A DNA stretch of 64,000 nt from the NCBI GenBank assembly GCA_016185425.1, contig JACPNQ010000021.1:85585-149584 (forward strand). The letters run 5' to 3'. A model generated the notes under the pieces. The model was not told where the DNA came from. It was given only the letters and a program-made list of their open reading frames with translations, and did not search any database. Position 1 is the first letter of the stretch, and every line of letters starts with the position of its first letter. This document shows, piece after piece, positions 34,401 through 41,397 of this stretch. This stretch comes from Acidobacteriota bacterium (GTDB lineage: Bacteria > Acidobacteriota > Terriglobia > Bryobacterales > Bryobacteraceae). A program made the translations under genes and the position numbers.

Positions 34401-34523
34401 CGGAATCTCAATCGGCGGAAACAGATCCACCGGCATTCGCAGCAGGCTTGTCGCACCCACCACGCTAATGATCAGACACACCACCACAATGAAGTACGGA
34501 TTGCGTATCGAGAATCGCGACAT
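31419..34523 (-). CDS. RND-family efflux transporter, inner-membrane subunit
   Basis: The 1,034-residue protein has AcrB/HAE1 architecture. An N-terminal span (FSIRNPYFIVVVCLIISVVG) is followed by a porter domain, spans 2-6, a second porter domain and spans 7-12. GVSLIKIYFQPGTNADAA and the MPPEQIE motif are RND hallmarks. In TM4 the proton-relay pair usually seen as VDDA reads VIDNS: the first Asp is kept and the second is Asn, a variant found in some RND lineages. It begins directly after the MFP stop and is coupled to TolC. The substrate is unknown; drugs, lipids or metabolites are possible, and no metal-specific features were seen. Confidence 0.92.
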   Translation of the reverse strand: MSRFSIRNPYFIVVVCLIISVVGATSLLRMPVDLFPPIEIPVVVVATFFSGMPPEQIETGITGRFERFFTLASSVDHIESRSLPGVSLIKIYFQPGTNADAAVSNISNLAMANLRRLPPGTLPPVVLKFDASSLPVCLITLKGEGLTETELRDNAQYTVRNQVANVPGASVPQPFGGRYRQIMVYVDPLKLEAHQLSPMDVVRAVNENNLILPAGDTKIGPLDYSIYTNSLIEGVDDINKVPLKSDGRGQVTVADVGVAKDAQQIQNNIVRVDGQPSVYLPVLKQGGDANTIAVVDGIRRAVDRLFDVPEQLKASVVFDQSQYVKQAISTLLHEGSIGLLMTAVMILIFLGSFRATLAVCLSIPLSALATFLLLDAGGGTLNTMVLGGLALVFSRVIDNSVVVLENIFRHLELGQPLMAASEKGGQEVTLPVLAATLTTVVVFFPVTFLYGVSKFLFTSLAVAVVLALVASYVIAVTVVPLFCSRFIQHHEAEGGGLMARFNRWFNALFEKLLNGYMRLAGAALQRPKAVLGGTFVLFLLSLLLYPMLGVAFFPRTDAGQFVVNVKAPSGTRLEVTSEEIAKVENIIREEVGREDLDMVVSNIGVTPDYSAIYTSNSAQHTAFVQASLKEGHKGGSYEYMARVRERMAEEMPHLSTFFQSGGLVDAVLNLGLPAPIDLQISGANQAAALRTATALAAQIREIPGVSDVFIPQDLDYPAIKLDVDRTRASLLGLSQREVTSNIITSLVSNQMIAPSFWVDPKSGNDYLLTVQYPETQIRSVGDLRAIPLRAPKFTDPTRLDAVTTVRRAEAPAEVDHYQLRRVIDVYVGLSGEDLGRVANRIDELVAKMEIPPGLRVDMRGMVQGMRASLQSFAMGLGLAVVLLYLILVAQFRSFMDPLLILLAVPMGLAGVLGTLFALGTTLNVQSLMGIVMMVGIVVSNSILIVEFTHRLAEDGMPVREAVAMAGRVRLRPVLMTSLATVIGLLPMALKLGTGSESYAPLAQAIIGGLSVSLVFTVFVVPCAFLLVYGRREAA

Positions 34524-35720
34524 CTAGCGTCCTTGCCCCGCCATCAACTTCGCTTCCGCCGGCTTCCCGGCCTTGAGCGCGCTACGATTTCCGATCACCA
34601 CGAGGTCACCCTCTTCCACGCCCGCTGTCAGCTCTATTAGGTCCGGCGTCTCCAGCCCCACCGTCACCGGCCGCTCCTGCAACCTTCCGCCCTTCACAAC
34701 AAAAACCGACGGCTTTGTACTGTGCCCGCTCACCGCCTGCACGGGCGCCGCCAGCGCGTTCTTTCTGGTCTCGAGCATCAGCTCCGCCGTCCCGAACATT
34801 CCGGGCAATATCACTCCCGCCCGGTTGTCGATGTCCACTTCCGTTTCCATCGTCCGCGTCGAAGCATCCAACCGCTCCGAGGCTCGCGCCACACGTCCTT
34901 GAAACACCTGCTTCAACGCATCCACGCGTACTTCCACCGCGCTGTTCAACTTCACCTGGCTCACGGCGGATTCCGGTACCGGCAGCACCAGCCGCAGGTG
35001 CGAAATCTGTGAAATGCGCACCACCGGCATCGCCTGCGTCTGCGACGCCGTTCCCGCCTGAATCATCGCGCCCGGATGCGCATACCGCTTCGTCACCACG
35101 CCCGAAAACGGCGCTGTGATCCGCAGATAGTTCATCATCGTCCGTACGCGCTCCTTCGACGCGGTCGACACGTGGACCTGTTGCTCTGTCGCCGCTAATG
35201 CCGCCTTCGCCGACTCCCACTGCCCCTCCGCCTCATGAAACTGCGCCGCGGTTACATCCACCTCCTGCTGCGCCACCAGGTTCGGACGTGCTTTTGACAC
35301 GCCCAGCAGCCGTTCATGCGAAATCTTCCGCATCAGATACAACGACTCCGTTCGCTTCACCTCACTCCGCGCCCGCACCACGTCCAGTTCGGTCCGCTTC
35401 TCCGACGCCGACGCATGAGCCAGCTCTTCAGCGAACTCCGGCACCTCCAACGTCGCGATCACCTGTCCCGCCGCTACACGGTCCCCCACGTCCACCGAGA
35501 TTGTCTTCAAGTATCCCGCTACCTTCGCGTGGACCTCCACTTCCTGATACGGCCGAAACTCCGCCGCCACTTCCAATTCCCGTGTCAGGTCATGTCTCTC
35601 CACGCGCGCCACGGACACGATCATGGCCTTCTCCGCGTCCGCCCGGACGGTCTCAGCCCCATGCCGCGTACATCCCGCGCCCGCTACGAACAGCAAACTT
35701 CCAATTCGCTTCCAGTTCAT
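34524..35720 (-). CDS. RND efflux periplasmic adaptor (membrane fusion protein)
   Basis: The 398-residue protein starts MNWKRIGSLLFVAGAGC, a signal with a probable lipid-modified Cys17. It has a lipoyl/barrel-sandwich half-motif (VEVHAKVAGYLKTISVDVGD) and its return half (ITAPFSGVVTKRYAHPGAMI). These flank a long helical hairpin (about residues 95-170), then a beta-barrel and a membrane-proximal domain (NRAGVILPGMFGTAEL). This is the AcrA/MexA-like order. It links the RND pump to the TolC channel. Its start is 3 nt after the VWA gene stop and its stop abuts the pump start, so the four genes form one transcript. Confidence 0.9.
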   Translation of the reverse strand: MNWKRIGSLLFVAGAGCTRHGAETVRADAEKAMIVSVARVERHDLTRELEVAAEFRPYQEVEVHAKVAGYLKTISVDVGDRVAAGQVIATLEVPEFAEELAHASASEKRTELDVVRARSEVKRTESLYLMRKISHERLLGVSKARPNLVAQQEVDVTAAQFHEAEGQWESAKAALAATEQQVHVSTASKERVRTMMNYLRITAPFSGVVTKRYAHPGAMIQAGTASQTQAMPVVRISQISHLRLVLPVPESAVSQVKLNSAVEVRVDALKQVFQGRVARASERLDASTRTMETEVDIDNRAGVILPGMFGTAELMLETRKNALAAPVQAVSGHSTKPSVFVVKGGRLQERPVTVGLETPDLIELTAGVEEGDLVVIGNRSALKAGKPAEAKLMAGQGR

Positions 35721-35723
35721 CGT

Positions 35724-36374
35724 TTATTGCGCCTGTGTCGAATAGTTATGCCGCCAATACACTCGCGGATGCTGTGCCGCTTCTCCGCGCAGCCGCACTT
35801 CCAATCCCTCCAGCGCCGCGAACAGTTCGCGCCGAATGGCCTTCCAACGCCGCGCGCTGCTGTTGTCCAACCCATCGGACAGAATTAATATCGCCCGCCG
35901 TTCGCTGTGCGCTTTCTTCACCATCGTGATGGCCGTATGCAGCGCATCCACCAGCGCCGTGCCCCCGCCCGTCACCGTGTCGGCCGCACGAGCGCGCACC
36001 TCGGCCGCATCCGTCAAGTACTCGCAGCCTGCCGGCGTCCGATCGCTGAAAACGATCAGACAGTACTCATCGCCGCTCCGGGCCTTGTCCAGATACCGTC
36101 CCAATGTAATACGCGCCTGTTCAATCGATTTCGCCATGCTCCGGCTCACGTCCAGCAGGATCGCGGTCGACAGTGGCACTCCCTTCACTGGCACCGAACG
36201 CAGCCGCACCTCAGCCCCATCGTTGCGCCGTTGAAAGTTCTCGCTAGGCAGCCCCGCGCGGAACCGGTTCTCATCGTCAAACACGCTCGCGTTCACCAAT
36301 ACCAGCCACCCCTCCGTGTAAAATCCACCCTGCGCGCCCAGCAACAACGAAAACACCGCGGGTCGAGGTAGCAC
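35724..36374 (-). CDS. Von Willebrand factor A domain protein, first gene of the efflux operon
   Basis: A longer frame overlaps the divergent kinase gene, so I take the GTG at 36374, with GGAGAGG eight nt upstream. It gives 216 residues with a hydrophobic signal-like start (LPRPAVFSLLLGAQGG). The VWA metal-ion-dependent adhesion site is complete: DVSRSM (D-x-S-x-S variant ending in Met), a Thr in GGGTAL, and LSDGLDN. Such 'VWFA-related' proteins are abundant in acidobacteria and usually mediate protein binding outside the cytoplasm. Its association with an RND pump (3-nt gap) is unusual. It may act as an assembly or cargo factor for the pump, which is inference from position only. Confidence 0.7.
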   Translation of the reverse strand: MLPRPAVFSLLLGAQGGFYTEGWLVLVNASVFDDENRFRAGLPSENFQRRNDGAEVRLRSVPVKGVPLSTAILLDVSRSMAKSIEQARITLGRYLDKARSGDEYCLIVFSDRTPAGCEYLTDAAEVRARAADTVTGGGTALVDALHTAITMVKKAHSERRAILILSDGLDNSSARRWKAIRRELFAALEGLEVRLRGEAAQHPRVYWRHNYSTQAQ

Positions 36375-36414
36375 CCGCACCTCTCCGTTATCCCTCCGCG
36401 CGCACCCCAAACCC

Positions 36415-36432
36415 ATCCCCCTTCGGGGGGAT
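36415..36432. other. UUCG-tetraloop hairpin in the divergent promoter region
   Basis: ATCCCCC-TTCG-GGGGGAT forms a perfect 7-bp stem closed by C(UUCG)G, an extra-stable RNA tetraloop when transcribed rightward. It lies between the VWA gene start (36374) and the histidine kinase start (36473). No T-run follows, so it is not a standard terminator. It may shape mRNA 5' ends or insulate divergent transcription. Confidence 0.4.
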
Positions 36433-36472
36433 CTTTCCAAAAAACCGAGCCTAGTAAGCTGAAGGAAAGACA

Positions 36473-37810
36473 ATGCGAAACCGGACTTGGCCCGTTTTCC
36501 TCGTCGGCTTCGGAACGCTGCTGGCGCTCCTCTTCCTGCCCGGCAGCGCCGCCCTCCGCAAAACACAGGATGTCTACGATACCGTCCGCTCCCTCCAGGC
36601 CGCGGACCAGAACAGCCAGGCTCGTCTCCAGGAACTCGAACGCCGCATCTACATGAACAGCATCCTCGTCCGCGAACTCCTGCTCGATTCCTCTCCCGTG
36701 CAAAACAGCCGTTATGAAAAGGAGTTTCAAGACAATCGTGCCGCCGTCGAGCGCCAGATCACACTGCTCAATGCCGCTGGCCCCACACGGCAAAGCGCCG
36801 CCCTCCGGCGCCTCGAAGCGGAACTCCACAACTACTGGCAATCCATCGAGCCTGTATTCCATTGGACGCCCGAGGAACGACGCCAGCGCGCCACCTACTT
36901 TCTCCGCGAACAACAGCGTCCGCGCCGCCAGTCAATCCTCGCCATCGCCGAAGAGATCGATACGCTCATCGGCGCCGCGTACCGCGATCAGTATCAGCAG
37001 GTCAACATCAGCCAGCTCACATTTCGAAAAGACATCACCCGCAACGTTGCCATCGCGTTCCTCATCGGCATTCTCGTTGCGGCCGGCTGCATCGCCCGTA
37101 TCGCCATGCTCGAAAATCGCACCGAGCGCCAGCGCGCCAAAACCGAGCTCGCCGAGGAGCACCTCCGCCAACTCTCCACACAACTCATGCACGCGCAGGA
37201 AGAAGAGCGCAAGACCATCTCCCGGGAGCTGCACGACGAGGTCGGCCAGCTCCTCACCGGCCTCCGCATCGAACTCGGCAGCCTCGAGCGCCTCCGCGGC
37301 GACGCGAACCAATTCATCAGCCACCTCAGCGAGGCCAAGGCGATTGCCGAACAATCCCTCCGCGCCGTTCGCGACCTCGCAGTCGGCCTCCGCCCCTCCG
37401 TCCTCGACCTCGGTTTGCTCCCCGCCCTCCAATGGCAGGCCCGGCATTTTTCCAAACGCAGTGGCATCCCTGTCACCGTCCACGCCGAAGGCGCATTTCA
37501 GAACCTTTCCGACGGCCACAAGACGTGCGTCTACCGCATCGTGCAGGAGACGCTCACCAACTGCGCCCGGCACGCCAACGCAAAAAAAGCCGACGTCTCG
37601 CTCCGTGAAACGGCGGGCTCGCTTGAAGTGACGATTCACGACGATGGCCGCGGCTTCGACGCGAAGTCTTCTCGCCATGGCGGTCTCGGCCTCATCGGCA
37701 TTGAAGAGCGCGTCCGTGAGCTCGGCGGCCTCCTCCGCATCGAATCGGAACCAGGAAAGGGCAGTACGCTCATGGTTCGCTTCTCGTTGACCGGGGGAGC
37801 CGCTGTATGA
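36473..37810 (+). CDS. NarX/UhpB-type sensor histidine kinase
   Basis: A GAAGGA ribosome-binding site precedes ATG 36473. The 445-residue protein has a first membrane span (residues 7-24) and an all-helical sensor of ~160 residues. A second span follows (FLIGILVAAGCIARIAML, ~197-214), then a HisKA_3 dimerisation helix with the H-box ELHDEVGQ and a HATPase_c domain with NCARHANA, DDGRGFD and GLGLIGI. The helical periplasmic region resembles four-helix-bundle (CHASE3-like) sensors. It is coupled by ATGA to a NarL-type response regulator. It is divergent from the efflux operon, so control of that pump is plausible. No nitrate-binding P-box was seen, so a role in nitrate sensing is unsupported. 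Confidence 0.88.
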   Translation: MRNRTWPVFLVGFGTLLALLFLPGSAALRKTQDVYDTVRSLQAADQNSQARLQELERRIYMNSILVRELLLDSSPVQNSRYEKEFQDNRAAVERQITLLNAAGPTRQSAALRRLEAELHNYWQSIEPVFHWTPEERRQRATYFLREQQRPRRQSILAIAEEIDTLIGAAYRDQYQQVNISQLTFRKDITRNVAIAFLIGILVAAGCIARIAMLENRTERQRAKTELAEEHLRQLSTQLMHAQEEERKTISRELHDEVGQLLTGLRIELGSLERLRGDANQFISHLSEAKAIAEQSLRAVRDLAVGLRPSVLDLGLLPALQWQARHFSKRSGIPVTVHAEGAFQNLSDGHKTCVYRIVQETLTNCARHANAKKADVSLRETAGSLEVTIHDDGRGFDAKSSRHGGLGLIGIEERVRELGGLLRIESEPGKGSTLMVRFSLTGGAAV

Positions 37811-38457
37811 GCCCCATCCGCGTCCTGCTTGCGGACGATCACGGCGTCGTCCGCAAGGGCCTGCGCTTCCTCCTCACGCAGGATCCCTCCGTCGAAGTCG
37901 CGGCCGAAGCCGAAGACGGCCGCGAAGCCGTTCGACTCGCTTCCGAGCTGCAGCCCAATGTCGTCATCATGGACATCGCCATGCCCTTGCTAAACGGGCT
38001 CGACGCCGCCGCGCAGATCAGCAAGGCAAATCCCCGCGCCGGCGTCATCATCCTCAGCATGTACTCGGACGAAGAATTCATCATCCGCGCGCTCACGTCC
38101 GGCGCGAAGGGCTATCTTCTGAAGGATTCCGCCGACGCCGATGTTCTCCGCGCCGTCCACGCCGTTGCGCGGGGCCGCACCTACTTCTCCCCTTCCATCG
38201 CTCACACGCTGATCGAAGACTACATGCGCCGCCTCACGCAGGAAGGTCTTCAGGACCGCTACGGCCTGCTCACCGACCGGGAACGCGAAGTGCTCCAACT
38301 CCTCGCCGAAGGCCGGTCCAACAAAGACGTCGCCGCTCTCCTCGGCCTCAGCGTCCACACCGTCGACACCCACCGTACCAACTTCATGCAGAAGCTCGGC
38401 CTTCACAACACAGCCGAGATCGTCATCTACGCCATGCGTAAGAAGATCATCTCCTGA
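37807..38457 (+). CDS. NarL/FixJ-family response regulator
   Basis: The 216-residue protein has a receiver domain with acidic residues at 10-11, phospho-acceptor Asp56 (VVIMDIAMP) and the conserved Lys in GYLLKDS. A LuxR-type helix-turn-helix follows (LTDREREVLQLLAEGRSNKD, then LGLSVHTVDTHRTNFMQKLG). Start and upstream stop overlap as ATGA, so kinase and regulator are made together. It is a transcription factor activated by phosphorylation. Likely targets are the divergent efflux operon or genes elsewhere. Confidence 0.92.
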   Translation: MSPIRVLLADDHGVVRKGLRFLLTQDPSVEVAAEAEDGREAVRLASELQPNVVIMDIAMPLLNGLDAAAQISKANPRAGVIILSMYSDEEFIIRALTSGAKGYLLKDSADADVLRAVHAVARGRTYFSPSIAHTLIEDYMRRLTQEGLQDRYGLLTDREREVLQLLAEGRSNKDVAALLGLSVHTVDTHRTNFMQKLGLHNTAEIVIYAMRKKIIS

Positions 38458-38539
38458 CCTGAAACGCTTTTAGTACTAGAACTCACTAGTCACCGGAGGA
38501 GCAGTTAGGCTCCTGAACTTGACTTGAAGAGGTATCTAT

Positions 38540-40672
38540 ATGGCTGGTGAATATAAGCTCACAGTCCCGCTCGACGCATCGGGCGTTGAGGATTTCAAAC
38601 CGGATCAACCAGTAAAGGTTGTCGTAGTTGACGGTAAAGGCAAGGCTTCGGCGACGGTCGCAAAGCTGGATGCAAAGGGTCACGGCACGGCGACCTTCGA
38701 ATTCAAAGAGAACCCGGGCGCGCTACGCGTGTTGCTCGGCCCCGAAAGCGCAAGCAACGACGAAATGCAGGGACTCCAGACCATCGGTGTCGACGTTGCA
38801 GCCCGGCAGTTCGCGGTGAAAGACGTAAAACTAGCGCCTATCGCGATCTCCACCTATTACTGGCGCTGGTGGCCTATCTGGTGCCGCACGTTCACCATCA
38901 CTGGCCGTGTCCAATGCGCAGACGGCCGCCCCGTCCCCGGCGCAACGGTCTGCGCCTCGGACGTATCCTTCTGGTGGTGGTGGCTCAGCAAGCACCAGGT
39001 CGGATGCGCGACAACCGACGCCAGCGGCAGTTTCAAAATCCAATTCCGCTGGTGTTGCGGCTTCTTCCCGTGGTGGTGGTGGCGTCGCCGCTTCTGGCAA
39101 TACGAGCCGCTCCTTGGTAACTTGATCGGACCCATCATTCGCCGCGACCCCAAGCTCAAACTCCCTATTCCCACACCCGACCCCGACCCTGGCATCTTCA
39201 AGAACCTCCTCTCTCCGCTTCGCTCGGCAGCCCCGAGTTTCCCGGAAATCAGAACAGCCGCAACCTTCGATCCCGGCGCCCTTGCCGGACTCCAGCTACA
39301 GTTGGAGCCGCACTTGCCCGCCGCTCCGGAACTGCAGAGGATCCGTCTTTGGCCGTGGTATCCCTGGGCCCCCTGGCTCGACTGCGCGCCCGACATTGTC
39401 TTCCGCGTCACCCAACCGTGCGAAGGCAAAGATGTTGTCATCGTCGACGAGAACATATTCCAGACGCGCTGGGACATCGGCACGAATCTGAACGTCAATC
39501 TCATTGCGAACCAGGAAGCCTGTTGCATCCCGCCGGATAATCGCCCTGACGGCAACTGCATCGTCATCTCAACGGTCTGCGGATCTCTCATCAACGCGAT
39601 CGGCGGCAACACGATCCCAGCCCTGCCGGCAGCACCCACTGACGGCTTCCTGAACCCTGGCCTGCCCACAAACGACGGCGACCGTCCGTATGCCGGAAGC
39701 ATCACCATCGGTGGACTGTTCGGCCACGGCGCGAATGCCGGCTACTATGAATTCGAATGGTCGAACGGCGGCGCGTTCAACCCCATGCCGCCAGGCGCGG
39801 CCGGCGGATTCTCCCGCTCGTACTGGGGGCCCAGGCTCGGCGGCGGTCCGGTCAATTTCTACTCCGTCCCATTCCCCGTCACCTCGATCAGCGGGCAGAA
39901 CGTCATCGAATCCCGAAACCACTTCGAAGCCAACAACGACCCGGCAAGCTGGGGCGTCACACGCTTCTGGGTGTCAAACGTCGACATACTGATGGTCTGG
40001 AACACCGAAACATTCTTTGCCGACGGCAAGTACCGCCTGCACGTGAAGAGCTATCCAGCCTCAGGCGCCGGTCTCGATCTCGCCCACGCCGCCATCCTCA
40101 ACGTGTGCGACACCAACGAGCAAAACCGGCTGGTGATCACGCTCGACAATCGCCTCAACCCGGATCCGGCCCATCCCACTGCGCCCGATCATCCCTGCGG
40201 CGGCGGCACCGTCCACCTCTGTGTAACGGAGCCCGATACCGACATCATCAACGTCACCATCAACGGCGCGAAAGTCGGACCCTGTGATTTTGCGGATGCA
40301 AAGAACGGCGGCACCTTGGACATCGACTTCCTCGTCACCGATCCCGACGCACATCTCCACTCCTACTCTCTCATCGCGACCTATGGTGAGAACCTCGCCG
40401 TCGATCTCCTCGGCGCTCCCGGCGCCACGCTCACCGGCGTTCCTGGAACCCAACCCGGTCCCGACTATGCCAGGGCGCTCACGCAAGGTGCCACGCCGCC
40501 GGCATGGAGCGGCGGCACGTTCCACCTTCACATTCCAAATATCAGGCGCGTGTTCCCGAAGACCTGCTGCTATCAGCTTGAGCTTCGGGCTTACAAGCGC
40601 ACAATCGTCGGTTGTTACAGCGGCCTCGCCCACAACAACTTGAGCGAATACAGTTTCATGGTCATTGTCTAA
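38540..40672 (+). CDS. Tryptophan-rich transthyretin/carboxypeptidase-regulatory-like protein of unknown function
   Basis: A GAAGAGGT site precedes ATG 38540. The 710-residue protein has no signal peptide. Residues 1-100 are a charged beta-like region. At about 115-180 there is a carboxypeptidase-regulatory-like domain (TFTITGRVQCADGRPVPGAT) interrupted by two Trp clusters, W145-W148 and W178-W181, each near cysteines (FRWCCGFFPWWWW). The C-terminal ~300 residues are beta-rich with paired Cys. From memory, this Trp/Cys-rich pattern recurs in proteins encoded near contractile injection (phage-tail-like) systems in soil bacteria. I could not confirm that, and no tail genes are visible here. Two small genes follow directly and may be functional partners. 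Confidence 0.6.
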   Translation: MAGEYKLTVPLDASGVEDFKPDQPVKVVVVDGKGKASATVAKLDAKGHGTATFEFKENPGALRVLLGPESASNDEMQGLQTIGVDVAARQFAVKDVKLAPIAISTYYWRWWPIWCRTFTITGRVQCADGRPVPGATVCASDVSFWWWWLSKHQVGCATTDASGSFKIQFRWCCGFFPWWWWRRRFWQYEPLLGNLIGPIIRRDPKLKLPIPTPDPDPGIFKNLLSPLRSAAPSFPEIRTAATFDPGALAGLQLQLEPHLPAAPELQRIRLWPWYPWAPWLDCAPDIVFRVTQPCEGKDVVIVDENIFQTRWDIGTNLNVNLIANQEACCIPPDNRPDGNCIVISTVCGSLINAIGGNTIPALPAAPTDGFLNPGLPTNDGDRPYAGSITIGGLFGHGANAGYYEFEWSNGGAFNPMPPGAAGGFSRSYWGPRLGGGPVNFYSVPFPVTSISGQNVIESRNHFEANNDPASWGVTRFWVSNVDILMVWNTETFFADGKYRLHVKSYPASGAGLDLAHAAILNVCDTNEQNRLVITLDNRLNPDPAHPTAPDHPCGGGTVHLCVTEPDTDIINVTINGAKVGPCDFADAKNGGTLDIDFLVTDPDAHLHSYSLIATYGENLAVDLLGAPGATLTGVPGTQPGPDYARALTQGATPPAWSGGTFHLHIPNIRRVFPKTCCYQLELRAYKRTIVGCYSGLAHNNLSEYSFMVIV

Positions 40673-40685
40673 CCAGGCCATTGCC

Positions 40686-41015
40686 ATGCTGCGCTTTTAC
40701 TGGCTAACGGTGGGTGCGTTCGCCACTTGGCGAATCACCCATCTTCTGCACGCCGAAGACGGTCCGTGGGATTTGTTGGTCCGCCTTCGGCGTGTTGCCG
40801 GTAGGAGCTTTTGGGGCGGCTTACTTGACTGCTTTTATTGTCTTAGCATCTGGGTAGCCGCTCCGATTTCATTAGCGATCAGCGCTGACTGGTTGGAGCG
40901 CATGCTGCTTTGGCCCGCACTCTCCGGTGCGGCCATCCTTCTTGAGAGGGCAACACATAAACCAGTCGCAAAATACTTCGAAGATCCAAAGGCCTTCGAA
41001 GATCCAAAGGAATGA
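40686..41015 (+). CDS. Small DUF1360-like membrane protein
   Basis: I take ATG 40686, since a TTG at 40665 lies inside the upstream gene. The 109-residue product begins MLRFYWLTVGAFATWRITHLL, then has LLDCFYCLSIWVAAPISLA with a C-x2-C and two further hydrophobic segments. This fits the DUF1360 family, whose members share a T-x-R-(L/I)-x-x-L start and a C-x2-C-x-x-x-W in a membrane segment. Function is unknown. It lies 13 nt after the Trp-rich gene and ends at a small CCGK-protein gene, so the three are probably co-transcribed. The C-terminus carries a duplicated FEDPK unit. Confidence 0.6.
   Translation: MLRFYWLTVGAFATWRITHLLHAEDGPWDLLVRLRRVAGRSFWGGLLDCFYCLSIWVAAPISLAISADWLERMLLWPALSGAAILLERATHKPVAKYFEDPKAFEDPKE
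40977..41012 (+). repeat. Tandem 18-bp repeat, two copies
   Basis: The unit TTCGAAGATCCAAAGGCC (40977-40994) is repeated as TTCGAAGATCCAAAGGAA, with 16 of 18 bases identical. It encodes the doubled FEDPK at the DUF1360 C-terminus, and its second copy also supplies the AAGGA ribosome-binding site of the next gene. It looks like recent replication slippage. Confidence 0.8.
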
Positions 41016-41017
41016 AT

Positions 41018-41281
41018 ATGCCGTGCTGCGGTAAAGGACGAGAACAACTCTCAGAATCTTTTCAGCCAATCGTGACCGGAGCGGCCGCGAGAGACTTACC
41101 AACCAGGCCGGCCCCGCGATTCGCCATCGAGTTCGAATACACCGGCGCCACCGGGCTCACCGTCGAGGGCCCCATCACAGGAAGGATCTACCGGTTTGAC
41201 CAGCCCTTCTCCCGCCTGGCCATCGACGTCCGCGATATGCCGTCCGTCGAACAGGTGCCTGTTCTTAGACGCCTAGGTTAA
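41018..41281 (+). CDS. Small CCGK-motif protein of unknown function
   Basis: ATG 41018 is preferred over ATG 41012 because AAGGA lies 6 nt upstream. The 87-residue product begins MPCCGKGREQL and ends with a compact beta-like domain, FEYTGATGLTVEGPITGRIY then RFDQPFSRLAIDVRDMPSV and LRRLG. From memory, similar small proteins (N-terminal CCG, then YTG-x-T-x-L-T-V-x-G-P) accompany phage-tail-like gene clusters, but this was not checked. It has no membrane span. It follows the DUF1360 gene without a gap. The adjacent cysteines could bind metal or form disulfides. Confidence 0.55.
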   Translation: MPCCGKGREQLSESFQPIVTGAAARDLPTRPAPRFAIEFEYTGATGLTVEGPITGRIYRFDQPFSRLAIDVRDMPSVEQVPVLRRLG

Positions 41282-41397
41282 CTGGGCCGTCCCTCGACTA
41301 AGGTTTTCGCTTGTTCGGACGAAATGGTCCGCAACTTGCACAAAGCCTCTTGATCCCGCGACCACCGGGAAAAACAAAGGATCGAGAGGATGTTTCC

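Noticed and set aside
36473..38457. Two-component pair as the nitrate sensor NarX/NarL for the assimilation operon
   Set aside because: The kinase belongs to the same broad family but lacks a visible P-box-like nitrate site. It is 7 kb away and is divergent from an efflux operon instead.
38540..41281. Complete contractile injection system
   Set aside because: Only possible accessory proteins are present; no sheath, tube, spike, baseplate or AAA ATPase gene was seen anywhere in the window.
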